Part shown: positions 25,911 through 34,195 of the stretch, piece by piece
Position numbering within the stretch: the first letter of the stretch is position 1
Layout of the letters: every line of letters begins with the position of its first letter
Assembly: GCA_934667505.1 (NCBI GenBank)
Contig: CAKULY010000006.1
Coordinates: 1 to 64,000, forward strand
Length of the DNA: 64,000 nucleotides
Source of the DNA: an uncultured Treponema sp.
GTDB lineage: Bacteria > Spirochaetota > Spirochaetia > Treponematales > Treponemataceae
Reading direction: 5' to 3'
Translations under genes and position numbers: made by a program
Notes under the pieces: model-generated
Seen by the model: the letters and a program-made list of their open reading frames with translations, nothing else
Databases searched by the model: none
What the model was told of the DNA's origin: nothing

Positions 25911-26531
25911 TTATAAAAATTTTGGCAAAGCGTTTTCTTGCTCTTGAGAACTATATTCTGGAGCCGTGTAAAAAATTGAAAGCTGATAGAAAAGTGTTAA
26001 ATCTGGCATATCCAAATCAGAAATGTTAGTCCTTACAAGGCGTTCAACGCTATAAGTTATTTTTACATTTCTGGGCTGCCGTTCAGGTTTGTAGAAAAAA
26101 ATCCTGTCGGTCAGTTTGTATTTTATTCCTTTTTCCTTGTAAATGTCATTTGCAAGGTCCTTGCCGCTTGTTGGATTTCCAAGTTTCATAGAAATTGCGG
26201 GATCAATTTGAGTTTGAAGTTTAGTTTCTTTTACTGCGCAAAGCTCCCCGTTTTTAAATTGAAATTCAATGGATTCAAAAGGAACATTTGCATTGTCTTT
26301 CCAAGTAACTTTGTAGCAAGAAACTCCAAAATGATTTTGCTTGCATTTGTTCCAAAGCGCATTTGTATTGTTTTTTTGAACCCATTCTTTTGCTTGGCTT
26401 TCGGTTGCTCCCCAGGGAAGTCCGTTCCAGCCTCCGGAAATTAAGATATTTCTTTCTATTACAAAAAATGGAATTCCTATAAAAAGCAGTAAGAATAAAA
26501 CCGAATAAATTGTTGCTTTTGTTTTTGTCAT
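25911..26531 (-). CDS. Membrane-anchored protein of unknown function
   Basis: 206 residues. One N-terminal membrane segment (about 8-27) is followed by an exported domain starting NGLPWGATESQAKEWVQKNN. This resembles the opening of the secreted protein at 21771-22328 and is a pattern common in small periplasmic proteins. The ATG has ggagaaag upstream. No family recognised. Confidence 0.65.
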   Translation of the reverse strand: MTKTKATIYSVLFLLLFIGIPFFVIERNILISGGWNGLPWGATESQAKEWVQKNNTNALWNKCKQNHFGVSCYKVTWKDNANVPFESIEFQFKNGELCAVKETKLQTQIDPAISMKLGNPTSGKDLANDIYKEKGIKYKLTDRIFFYKPERQPRNVKITYSVERLVRTNISDLDMPDLTLFYQLSIFYTAPEYSSQEQENALPKFL

Positions 26532-26546
26532 TTTAATCTTTCTCCA

Positions 26547-26625
26547 AATAAAAAAACGCTGTCAGCAGTTTTCCAAGGTTAGTTTACTACCTTTTGCTAC
26601 CGATGATTGGGCTGTTTTATAGAAT
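26547..26625. repeat. Possible decayed foldback repeat
   Basis: AAAAAAACGCTGTCAGC and GCTACCGATGATTGGGCTG match parts of copy C in order, with the intervening bases changed. It would overlap the last codons of the gene ending at 26597. Confidence 0.3.
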
Positions 26626-27391
26626 TGTCCACGCTTTTTAAAAGCAAAGAATCTTTTTTTTCAGGAAGCTTTTCTTTTTCGTTTTCTTTTAAAACTAAAG
26701 AATCGTATTTTCCTGTTAAAAAGTGCAAATCCATTAAAAGCCTTGTTTTATCAAATCCATCGGTGCAGAATTCTAGATAAAAACCAACGACTGCGCAAAC
26801 AATTGCTGCAAATCCCCATATACCTAAGCTGCTGCTCATAAAATTTATGTTTTTAAAAATCGCGTAGAATGAAAAAATTACAAGCAGAAATCTAGAGATT
26901 GTCCTTGCCCCTAAAATCATTCCTGTTATGCAGATTGTACAAAAAATCGTCATAAACATATCGTTTTTTAATTGCTGCATAAAATTTGAAGTCTCTGTAT
27001 TTGGAAAAATAAATACTTTCACCAGCATGGTAAAGAACAAAGTGTGAACAATTATGCTAAGAATATTCAAAGTTATTTCAATAGATTTGTTTTCCTTTTG
27101 TTTTGAAAGCTTTGGAATAAAAGAAAAAATTCCGCGCAGTTGCAAAATTGTCATTAAGATAAGTGCAAATACAGAGCTTAGCAAATCTGGAAGCTGCCAG
27201 ACTTTTACGGTTTTAATTTTAGAAAATCCTAAAAAGGCAAAAATGTTTCCCCAAATATTTTCAAAATATGGCTCATTTATCTTCATTTTAGAAGGCAGCA
27301 TAAAAAGCCATGCAGAAATCCAAATTAATAAAAGCCCTGTGAGTTTAAAAAAATCTACATAGTTCCACCAATTTTTTTCGTTTTCGTTCAT
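26597..27391 (-). CDS. Six-pass membrane protein of unknown function
   Basis: 264 residues with about six predicted membrane segments (near 14-33, 67-86, 105-127, 142-160, 165-182, 188-206) and a charged cytoplasmic tail rich in Lys and Glu. No family recognised. A TAAAAT lies six bases before the ATG and no ribosome site is present, so its mRNA may be leaderless. The last few codons may derive from a decayed repeat. Confidence 0.65.
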   Translation of the reverse strand: MNENEKNWWNYVDFFKLTGLLLIWISAWLFMLPSKMKINEPYFENIWGNIFAFLGFSKIKTVKVWQLPDLLSSVFALILMTILQLRGIFSFIPKLSKQKENKSIEITLNILSIIVHTLFFTMLVKVFIFPNTETSNFMQQLKNDMFMTIFCTICITGMILGARTISRFLLVIFSFYAIFKNINFMSSSLGIWGFAAIVCAVVGFYLEFCTDGFDKTRLLMDLHFLTGKYDSLVLKENEKEKLPEKKDSLLLKSVDNSIKQPNHR

Positions 27392-27397
27392 AAGACT

Positions 27398-27403
27398 ATT
27401 TTA
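27398..27403 (-). promoter_or_regulatory. -10 element next to the start codon of the six-pass membrane protein
   Basis: TAAAAT six bases upstream of the ATG at 27391. The -35 is poor. Confidence 0.4.
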
Positions 27404-27440
27404 ATCAATTTAAGGGATTTTTTGTAGTAAATTATTAGAT

Positions 27441-27634
27441 TCAATGTCGAGTTTTGCAAAAAAGACAAAAGCGTAAGTAAATTTACAATTTGTGAAGATT
27501 TTGTGCGATAAGAACAATTAAGGTTACGGAGTAACCCAAAACAATTCAAACGAAGTTTGAGCACAACCATCTGTAGCAAATTGTAAATTTACTGAAAGCG
27601 TTTTTTGGGGAAGTTTGTAAAAACTCGACATTCA
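27441..27634 (-). repeat. Foldback repeat, copy F (full length)
   Basis: 194-bp copy, reverse orientation, between two divergent genes. Tips (AATGTCGAG / CTCGACATT) pair. The inner arms read AGTAAATT / AATTTACT where copy H has AGCGAATT / AATTCGCT, and the apical hairpin reads GGTTAC / GTAACC where others have GGTTGC / GCAACC: compensatory changes on both arms. Apart from the repeat, this 321-bp gap holds only the two flanking promoters. Confidence 0.85.
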
Positions 27635-27676
27635 TTTCTAATGGCGACGTTTTAAGTTTTCCTGCAAAAAAATAAG

Positions 27677-27705
27677 TTCTCAAAAAATTGTTTTTATTGT
27701 AAAAT
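27677..27705 (+). promoter_or_regulatory. Promoter of the GH13 amylase gene, near-leaderless
   Basis: TTCTCA (27677-27682), 17-bp spacer, TAAAAT (27700-27705), then seven bases to the ATG at 27713. Confidence 0.5.
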
Positions 27706-27712
27706 CTTGATT

Positions 27713-29515
27713 ATGGATTTAGCTGCAGTACAACATCGTGCATACGATAATTTTTGTTATCCTTTAGACGATGACACTCTTGAGATTAATCTTTTTACAG
27801 GAAAAGATGTTGAAAAAGTTTCAATTATCTTTGGCGACCCTTTTGAGGGCGGAATTATGGGTGGCAATTGGAATTGGAAAGGCCGCGAAAAAGAAATTTT
27901 CCAAAAAAAAGAGTTGCAAACCCACACTTTATGGACAACCCAAATAAAGCCGGAGTTTAAACGCCTGCGCTATTATTTTAAGTTGGAAAGTGGCAGTGAA
28001 AAAATGTTCTTTTTGGAAACGGGTTTTGTTACCGAAGAGCAACTCGCTACTACAAACATGCAAGGAGCTTTTATTTTTCCGTGGATGAATCCTGCGGATA
28101 CAAATAAAGTTCCTAAATGGGCGGAAAACACTGTCTGGTATCAGATTTTTCCTGCCAGATTTTCAAAAGGTGAATGTTCTGTAACTCCTGAAAATCTTTT
28201 GCCTTGGGCGGAATTTGGTAAGCCTGTAAAGCACGGATGGAAGGAACCTGTTTACGGCGGAAATATCCGCGGAATAATCGACCGTTTGGACTATCTTCAA
28301 AATCTTGGAATAACTGGAATTTATCTAACGCCAATAAATCTTTCTACATCTCAGCACAAATACAACACAGATGATTATGAAGCAATTGACCCGGAATTTG
28401 GTTCAGAAGAAGACGTTATTGAAATGGTAAAAAAAGCCCACGAGCATGGGATAAGAGTTATTTTTGACGGTGTTTTTAATCACTGCGGAAGTCAATTTCC
28501 ACAGTGGCTGGATGCTGTAAAAAATGGCCGCAAGTCGAAGTATGCCGACTGGTTCATGGTAAACGATTACAATCTTGATAAAATGGGCTTTGGTGAGCAC
28601 AGCAATTCTCGCAAGGGAAAAATGTATTCTTTTGCATTTGTAGATTTTATGCCAAAACTAAATACCAACAATCCTGAGCTTAGAAATTATCTTCTTAATG
28701 TTTGCGAAAAGTGGGTAAAAAAATACGACATCGATGGAATCAGGCTTGATGTCGCAAATGAAATAAGCCATATTTTCTGCCAGGAACTCAACAAAAGGAT
28801 GAAATCATTAAAGCCGGATTTTTACATTGTTGGCGAAATATGGCACAATTCAATGCCGTGGTTGCGGGGCAATGAGTTTGATTCTGTAATGAACTATCCT
28901 CTTCAAAATGCTATTGCTGATTTTTGCTGCAAAGAGGAATGGAATTCTATGCAGTTTGAATGGGCTTTGAACAGATGTTTTTCAATGTATTACAGGCAGA
29001 CGAATCGGGTTCTTTTTAATCAGATGGACAGCCACGATACTATAAGAATCTTAAATCGTTGCTCTGGCAACAAAAAACGCTCTAACATTGCTCTTGCGTT
29101 GATGTTCTGTATGCCAGGAAGCGTTTGTATCTACTATGGAACAGAAATTGCTCTTGAAGGCGGCCATGACCCTGACAACAGGCGGTGTATGCCTTGGAAA
29201 CAGATTGATTCAGGTCTTTTTGAAGAGCAGCAAGAGTTTACAAAAAAATTAATTTCGCTGCGAAAGTCTAATTCTGCGCTTTTGGGGACTCAAATGGACT
29301 TTGTTCATGACCCTTGCGATAAAAATGGCGAAAACCGTGTTGTGCATATTGTAAAGACTTCAGAAGATGGAAATACAAAGGTTGGAATTATTGCTAACTG
29401 TGGCAAAAAGCCATTCAAAACAGATGTCTCATGCAAAAATGTGCTTTTAAGTTCTGGTTTTGATGAAGGTGTTTTAGACCTTGACGGTTTTGTAATTTAT
29501 AGGTCGAATGTCTAG
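27713..29515 (+). CDS. GH13 alpha-glucan hydrolase, cyclomaltodextrinase/neopullulanase type
   Basis: 600-residue intracellular enzyme predicted to hydrolyse alpha-1,4 (and possibly alpha-1,6) links in maltodextrins. An N-terminal beta domain (about 1-115) of the neopullulanase subgroup precedes the barrel. Catalytic regions are intact: DGVFNHCG (near 250), GIRLDVANEI with the nucleophile Asp (near 345), GEIW with the acid/base Glu (near 375), MDSHDT (near 438). No signal peptide. The longest frame begins at TTG 27707, but the ATG at 27713 suits the promoter. The final codons (RSNV) and the TAG stop lie inside foldback repeat G, so the native C-terminus was set by the repeat. Confidence 0.92.
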   Translation: MDLAAVQHRAYDNFCYPLDDDTLEINLFTGKDVEKVSIIFGDPFEGGIMGGNWNWKGREKEIFQKKELQTHTLWTTQIKPEFKRLRYYFKLESGSEKMFFLETGFVTEEQLATTNMQGAFIFPWMNPADTNKVPKWAENTVWYQIFPARFSKGECSVTPENLLPWAEFGKPVKHGWKEPVYGGNIRGIIDRLDYLQNLGITGIYLTPINLSTSQHKYNTDDYEAIDPEFGSEEDVIEMVKKAHEHGIRVIFDGVFNHCGSQFPQWLDAVKNGRKSKYADWFMVNDYNLDKMGFGEHSNSRKGKMYSFAFVDFMPKLNTNNPELRNYLLNVCEKWVKKYDIDGIRLDVANEISHIFCQELNKRMKSLKPDFYIVGEIWHNSMPWLRGNEFDSVMNYPLQNAIADFCCKEEWNSMQFEWALNRCFSMYYRQTNRVLFNQMDSHDTIRILNRCSGNKKRSNIALALMFCMPGSVCIYYGTEIALEGGHDPDNRRCMPWKQIDSGLFEEQQEFTKKLISLRKSNSALLGTQMDFVHDPCDKNGENRVVHIVKTSEDGNTKVGIIANCGKKPFKTDVSCKNVLLSSGFDEGVLDLDGFVIYRSNV

Positions 29516-29699
29516 TTTTTAGAAAAAAATAATAAAGCGTAAGCGAAGTTGCAATTTGTGAAGATTTTGTGCGATAAGAACAATTAAAGTTGCGTAGCAA
29601 CCTAAACCTTTTCAAACGCAGTGCGAGCACAACCATCTGAACAAATTGAAAATTCGCTGGAAGCATTTTTACATTTGTAAAAAGCTCGGCTTTAGACCT
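29501..29699 (-). repeat. Foldback repeat, copy G (full length)
   Basis: 199-bp copy, reverse orientation, between the amylase gene and purE. The tips AGGTCGAATGTCTAG and CTCGGCTTTAGACCT pair imperfectly. Its first 15 bases code for the last four residues and stop of the amylase. Confidence 0.8.
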
Positions 29700-29710
29700 T
29701 ATAGTCTATA

Positions 29711-29729
29711 AAGTTTGCGTTGCGAACTT
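29711..29729. promoter_or_regulatory. Imperfect palindrome upstream of purE
   Basis: AAGTTTGCGTTGCGAACTT, a 19-bp imperfect palindrome just upstream of the likely -10 (TATTAT, 29733-29738). A candidate operator for purine control; resemblance to known purine boxes is weak. Confidence 0.3.
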
Positions 29730-29747
29730 GCTTATTATGGAGGATAT

Positions 29748-30245
29748 ATGAAAGTTGCTATTTTTTTTGGTTCTAAGTCTGATACAGAAAAAATGAAAAA
29801 AACTGCTGATGTGCTTGCTGAATTTGGCGTGGAATACAAAGCGTTTGTAATAAGCGCGCATAGAGCAGGGGAATTGCTTCATGAAACTGTTCGCCAATGC
29901 GAAAAAGACGGTTTTGAAGTAATTATAGCTGGCGCGGGGCTTGCTGCCGCTCTGCCAGGCGTTATCGCCGGCATTACAACCCTTCCTGTTATTGGAGTTC
30001 CTTTAGAATGTGTAAGCGGTTCTACAAACGGTCTTGCCGGAATGGACGCGCTCCTTTCAATTGTTCAAATGCCTCCGCAAATACCAGTTGCAACGGTTGG
30101 AATTGGAAATGCGAAAAACGCAGGCTACCTTGCCGTTCAAATTCTTTCTATTAAATATCCTGAATTAAAGGAAAAACTTTTAGAGTTCAGAAAAAAACTT
30201 GCAGAACAAGCCGCTTTGGGCATAAAAGAAGGCGTAGTTTTTTAG
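29748..30245 (+). CDS. purE: AIR carboxylase PurE, class II-like
   Basis: 165 residues; purine synthesis step making CAIR. Visible blocks: FFGSKSDTEKMKKTADVL, VISAHRAGELL with the active-site His, GAGLAAALPGVIAGITTLPV, then LLSIVQMPPQIPVATVGIG. The GAGLAAALPGV loop and absence of purK nearby fit the class II enzyme that uses CO2 and AIR directly, known from T. denticola. The ATG at 29748 follows ggagg; the longer frame to 29715 has no support. Foldback repeats flank it on both sides. Confidence 0.94.
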   Translation: MKVAIFFGSKSDTEKMKKTADVLAEFGVEYKAFVISAHRAGELLHETVRQCEKDGFEVIIAGAGLAAALPGVIAGITTLPVIGVPLECVSGSTNGLAGMDALLSIVQMPPQIPVATVGIGNAKNAGYLAVQILSIKYPELKEKLLEFRKKLAEQAALGIKEGVVF

Positions 30246-30258
30246 AAATTAATTAGCA

Positions 30259-30575
30259 AGTTTAAATGCCGAGTTTTTGGGAAAAAAAATAAAAGCGTAA
30301 GCGAATTTACAATTTGTGAAGATTTTGTGCTATAAGAACGACTAAGGGGCTGTCTAATAAGTTCTAAATGTCATTGTCGTACTTGATACAACAATCTCTA
30401 AATGATTGCAATATATGCATTTAGATTTTCGGGTCAAGCCCGAAAATGACAGAAAAGATACTTTTGGGACAGCCCCCAAACCAGCCCAAGTGAAACGCGA
30501 GTACAACCGTCTGAGCAAATTGTAAATTCGCTGAAAGCGTTTTTTGGGAAGTTTCTAAAAACTCGACATTTAAGC
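30259..30575 (-). repeat. Foldback repeat, copy H, interrupted by a 131-bp element
   Basis: Reverse orientation copy between purE and purM. Tips AGTTTAAATGCCGAG and CTCGACATTTAAGCT pair with two mismatches. The apical hairpin is replaced by the inner element at 30346-30476, at the same junctions as in copy C. It occupies most of this 435-bp gap; the remainder is the purM promoter and leader. Confidence 0.87.
30346..30476 (+). mobile_element. 131-bp miniature inverted-repeat element, copy 2 (nested)
   Basis: Ends GGGGCTGTC and GACAGCCCC. It differs from copy 1 (13714-13844) only at the fifth base from each end: A/T pair there, C/G pair here. Relative to the outer repeat it is in the opposite orientation to copy 1. 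Confidence 0.87.
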
Positions 30576-30584
30576 TGACAAGTG

Positions 30585-30613
30585 TTTTCAAACTCTTTTG
30601 AAATCTTTATAAT
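30585..30613 (+). promoter_or_regulatory. Promoter of purM-purN
   Basis: TTTTCA (30585-30590), 17-bp spacer, TATAAT (30608-30613); predicted leader of about 60 nt. The -35 begins ten bases after the end of repeat H. Confidence 0.55.
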
Positions 30614-30680
30614 AGAAAAACATTGTTGTCTAAAATAAAATTATAAGGACGGCAAAAAATAATAGGTTGAGGTTCGTAAA

Positions 30681-31778
30681 ATGGCAAGTTATAAAGAAGC
30701 TGGCGTTGATGTTGAAGAAGGCTACCGCGCCGTAAACAAGTATAAAGAGCAGGCTGCTCGCACACGAATTCCTGGTTTGCTTACAGATTTGGGAAGTTTT
30801 AACGGAATGTTTGCAGTTCCAAAGGGAATAAAAGAACCTGTTATGGTTAGCGGAACCGATGGCGTTGGAACAAAACTCGACATAGCTTTTAAAATGAAAA
30901 AGTACGATACAGTCGGCATTGACTGCGTTGCTATGAGTGTCAATGACATTTTGTGTTCTGGAACTCAACCCTTGTTTTTTCTTGATTACGTTGCCTGCGG
31001 AAAACTTGATGCCGACGTCGCCGCTGACCTTGTAAAAGGAGTTGCAGACGGCTGTGTCGATTCTGGCTGCGCGCTTTTAGGTGGCGAAACTGCAGAAATG
31101 CCGGATTTTTACGATGATGGAAAGTATGATCTTGCAGGCTTTGCCGTTGGTGTTGGCGAAAAAAAGGAAATGATAACCGGCGCAGAAATTGCAGAAGGAG
31201 ACGTTCTTATTGGTTTAAGTTCGACAGGTGTTCATTCAAACGGCTTTAGTCTTGTTCGCCGCTTGGTAAAAGATTTTAATGAGCCTTTCCTTATCGATGG
31301 AAAAGAAACCGGCAAGACAATAGGAGATGTTTTGCTTACTCCTACAAGAATTTATGTTCGTCCAGTTATGGAAGTTCTTAAAAAATATAGAAAATCTGTT
31401 CATGGAATGGTTCACGTAACAGGCGGCGGATTTTACGAAAATATTCCTAGAATGTATCCAAAAGCGAAAGATTGTAAAAAACAGCTTGTTTCTATTATTA
31501 AGCGTTCTAGCTGGGATATTCCGCCAGTTTTTGGAGAACTCATAAAAAAAGGCGCAGACCTTAATTCCATTTATAACACTTTCAACATGGGAATAGGATT
31601 TGTTCTTGCTGTAAAGGCAAAGGATGCAGACGCCATTCTGGAAATGTTCAACAAAAACGCTTCGAAATACAGCCGCCCAGATGTTCCAGATATGAAAGCC
31701 TATAAAATCGGTCGCGTAGCTTATGCAGAAGGCAAAGTAGAAAGCCAAAAAGACGCGGTTTTGTTTGAGGCGGAGTAA
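30681..31778 (+). CDS. purM: Phosphoribosylformylglycinamidine cyclo-ligase (AIR synthetase)
   Basis: Makes AIR from FGAM with ATP, one step before PurE. Family blocks: the N-terminal YKEAGVDVEEGYRAV, SGTDGVGTKLDIAF, DCVAMSVNDILCSGTQPLFF, ALLGGETAEMPDFY and MVHVTGGGFYENIPRM. 365 residues, normal length. The ATG has ttgagg upstream. Followed two bases later by purN. Confidence 0.97.
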   Translation: MASYKEAGVDVEEGYRAVNKYKEQAARTRIPGLLTDLGSFNGMFAVPKGIKEPVMVSGTDGVGTKLDIAFKMKKYDTVGIDCVAMSVNDILCSGTQPLFFLDYVACGKLDADVAADLVKGVADGCVDSGCALLGGETAEMPDFYDDGKYDLAGFAVGVGEKKEMITGAEIAEGDVLIGLSSTGVHSNGFSLVRRLVKDFNEPFLIDGKETGKTIGDVLLTPTRIYVRPVMEVLKKYRKSVHGMVHVTGGGFYENIPRMYPKAKDCKKQLVSIIKRSSWDIPPVFGELIKKGADLNSIYNTFNMGIGFVLAVKAKDADAILEMFNKNASKYSRPDVPDMKAYKIGRVAYAEGKVESQKDAVLFEAE

Positions 31779-31780
31779 AA

Positions 31781-32419
31781 ATGGTTGCAAAACTTGCGGT
31801 TCTTGTAAGTGGCGGCGGAACAAATCTTCAAGCCCTTATAGACTATGAAAGAAGTGCAAAAGATTGTCCTTACCAGATAGCAGTCGTTATGAGCGACCAT
31901 AAAGACGCTTATGCCTTAACTCGTGCTAAAAATGCTTCTATTCCAACGGAAATAGTAAGTCCTTACGCGGTTATGGGAGCAGATGTTGCGAAAACTGCTG
32001 CTCGTGAAGAAAAGCGGGAAGCAGTTAGCAATAAGGTTCTTGAAAATTGCGAAAAATATGGTGTTCAAGGAATTGTTCTTGCAGGCTGGCTTACTGTAAA
32101 TTCTGGAAATCTGATAAATGCTTTTTATGGCCGGATGATAAACTTGCATCCAGCTCTTTTGCCAAAATTTGGCGGAGTTGGAATGTGGGGGCATCACGTT
32201 CACGAAGCCGTTCTCGCCGCTGGTGAAAAAGAAAGCGGATGCACAGTTCATCTTGTGGATTCTGGTTGCGATACTGGAAAAATTCTTGTGCAAAAAAAAG
32301 TTCCTGTTCTTCCAGGAGACACTCCGGATTCACTTTATGAACGCATTGCTCCGCAAGAGCATGAGGCAATTGTAGAGGGTGCTTGCATTCTTTCTAAAAT
32401 TATAGAAGAAAAAGTTTAG
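31781..32419 (+). CDS. purN: Phosphoribosylglycinamide formyltransferase
   Basis: Transfers formyl from 10-formyl-THF to GAR in purine synthesis. SGGGTNLQAL binds phosphate; MINLHPALLPKFGG carries the catalytic Asn-x-His, and CTVHLVDSGCDTGKI has the catalytic Asp. 212 residues, typical. There is an insertion-like stretch (AKTAAREEKREAVSNK) in the middle compared with short family members. Two bases after purM, same operon. Confidence 0.93.
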   Translation: MVAKLAVLVSGGGTNLQALIDYERSAKDCPYQIAVVMSDHKDAYALTRAKNASIPTEIVSPYAVMGADVAKTAAREEKREAVSNKVLENCEKYGVQGIVLAGWLTVNSGNLINAFYGRMINLHPALLPKFGGVGMWGHHVHEAVLAAGEKESGCTVHLVDSGCDTGKILVQKKVPVLPGDTPDSLYERIAPQEHEAIVEGACILSKIIEEKV

Positions 32420-32482
32420 GTCGTTTTACAGATTTAGTTTATTTCTTTTCATTATTAAATATTTATGTTATGTTGTTCAAAA

Positions 32483-32563
32483 GCATTCAAACAGTGCAAG
32501 CCAGTGGCTGCAGAATGCAAAAAATTGAACTGCTCATGCCAGAGTCACAAAATCTTTGTGCTG
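32483..32563 (+). promoter_or_regulatory. Structured leader upstream of glyS
   Basis: Within the 198-bp gap before glyS, GCATTC...GAATGC (32483-32518) encloses TGC-a-AGCC-agt-GGCT-GCA. A second hairpin, CACAAA-atc-TTTGTG, follows near 32547-32561. No T-box core or glycine-riboswitch core was found. Confidence 0.35.
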
Positions 32564-32617
32564 CGGACGCTGATTTTATAAATAATAGTGGTCAACAGAG
32601 TTCTTATAGGAGTTATT

Positions 32618-34099
32618 ATGGCAAATTCAAAAGACACACACGCATGTACGTTGGACAAAATTATCAGCTTGTGTAAAAGACGTGGTTTTGTATACCAGTC
32701 TTCAGAAATTTATGGCGGACAAGCCGGAGCTTGGGATTACGGTCCGTTAGGCGTTGAGTTAAAGCGCAATATTCAAAATGCTTGGTGGAAGTACATGACG
32801 CAGATGCACGATGATGTTGTAGGTCTTGACGGGGCAATTTTTATGCACCACACAACATGGGAAGCTTCTGGTCACGTAGGACACTTTTCTGATCCTATGA
32901 TTGACTGCTGCGAATGTAAGGCTAGATTCCGTGCTGACCAGCTTATAGAAGATTTTTGTTCTGCGCATGATGAAAAAACTGAAAAGCCTGTTGATACAAT
33001 GAGCCACGACGAAATGAAGTCTTTTATAGACGGAAAAATAAATTGTCCTACTTGTGGCAAACATTCCTGGACAGATGTCCGCGAGTTTAATCTTATGTTT
33101 AAAACTCATCTAGGTCCTGTTGCAAACGATTCTTCCCTTGTCTATCTTAGACCTGAAACTTGCCAGTCAATTTTTGTTGATTTTAAGAATATTGTTCAGT
33201 CAAATAGAATGAAAATTCCTTTTGGAGTTGCGCAGTATGGAAAATCTTTTAGAAATGAAATCATCTTCAAGAATTTTATTTTCCGAACTTGCGAATTTGA
33301 ACAAATGGAAATGGAATACTTTTGCAAACCGGGTACAGAAGACGAAACTTTTGATTACTGGCGAAAAGAAAGGTGGAATTTCTATTTAAAGTACGGTATT
33401 CCTGAAAATCAATTGAAATGGCATCACCACGACAAGCTTGCTCATTACGCAAAAGACGCTTACGATATTACTTACAATTTCCCAATCGGTTTTGAAGAAA
33501 TAGAAGGAATCCATTCGCGAACAGATTTTGACCTTTCGCAGCACATGAAATATTCTAAAAAAGATATGAGCTATATGGATCAGGAGGACGGCAACAAAAA
33601 GTACATTCCTTATGTAATTGAAACTTCTGCAGGTTTGAATAGAAACTTTTTGATGTTCCTTTGTGAAGCCTATGAAGAAGAAAATGTTTCAACAGAAGAG
33701 GGAAAAGAAGATTACAGAACTGTGCTTCACCTCGACCCACGTCTTGCGCCTATTACAGTTGCGGTTCTTCCTCTTATGAAAAAAGATGGTCTTGCAGAAA
33801 AGGCAAAAGAAATTCAGCATCTTTTAAAAGAAGACTTTGTAACAGATTACGATGTTTCTGGAACTGTAGGAAAACGTTATCGCCGTCAAGACGAAGTAGG
33901 AACTCCTTTCTGTGTTACGGTTGACTACGATACAATCAATCAGAAAAAAGATGACGGAAGTGAAAATCCTGATTATAATACAGTTACAGTTCGCTATCGC
34001 GACAGCATGAAGCAGGAACGTGTCGCTTTAGACAAACTGCACGCTTTCCTTGTTGACGCAATTAAAAACTACAAGCCTGTAGCTCGTGCAGATAGGTAA
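32618..34099 (+). CDS. glyS: Glycyl-tRNA synthetase (alpha2 type)
   Basis: Class II synthetase charging tRNA-Gly. KIISLCKRRGFVYQSSEIYG opens the domain; GAWDYGPLGVELKRNI is motif 1, and FRNEIIFKNFIFRTCEFEQM motif 2. TSAGLNRNFLMFLCEAY and LDPRLAPITVAVLPL lead to the anticodon-binding domain. CCECKARF and CPTCGKHS look like a zinc-binding insertion. 493 residues from the ATG at 32618, which has aggag upstream; the longer frame to 32588 is not used. Confidence 0.96.
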   Translation: MANSKDTHACTLDKIISLCKRRGFVYQSSEIYGGQAGAWDYGPLGVELKRNIQNAWWKYMTQMHDDVVGLDGAIFMHHTTWEASGHVGHFSDPMIDCCECKARFRADQLIEDFCSAHDEKTEKPVDTMSHDEMKSFIDGKINCPTCGKHSWTDVREFNLMFKTHLGPVANDSSLVYLRPETCQSIFVDFKNIVQSNRMKIPFGVAQYGKSFRNEIIFKNFIFRTCEFEQMEMEYFCKPGTEDETFDYWRKERWNFYLKYGIPENQLKWHHHDKLAHYAKDAYDITYNFPIGFEEIEGIHSRTDFDLSQHMKYSKKDMSYMDQEDGNKKYIPYVIETSAGLNRNFLMFLCEAYEEENVSTEEGKEDYRTVLHLDPRLAPITVAVLPLMKKDGLAEKAKEIQHLLKEDFVTDYDVSGTVGKRYRRQDEVGTPFCVTVDYDTINQKKDDGSENPDYNTVTVRYRDSMKQERVALDKLHAFLVDAIKNYKPVARADR

Positions 34100-34105
34100 T
34101 TTTTA

Positions 34106-34151
34106 AGGCTGCTCAAAAAGTAAAGACAATGCTTTTTGCGCAGCCTTAAAA
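34106..34151 (+). terminator. Hairpin after glyS, possible terminator
   Basis: AAGGCTGC...GCAGCCTT with an inner CAAAAAG/CTTTTTG stem. No strong T run follows on the plus strand (AAAATAAG), so termination is uncertain. Confidence 0.45.
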
Positions 34152-34195
34152 TAAGTTCGTTGTGTATCTAAATAAAAAGGGGTAGTTTTACTTAT

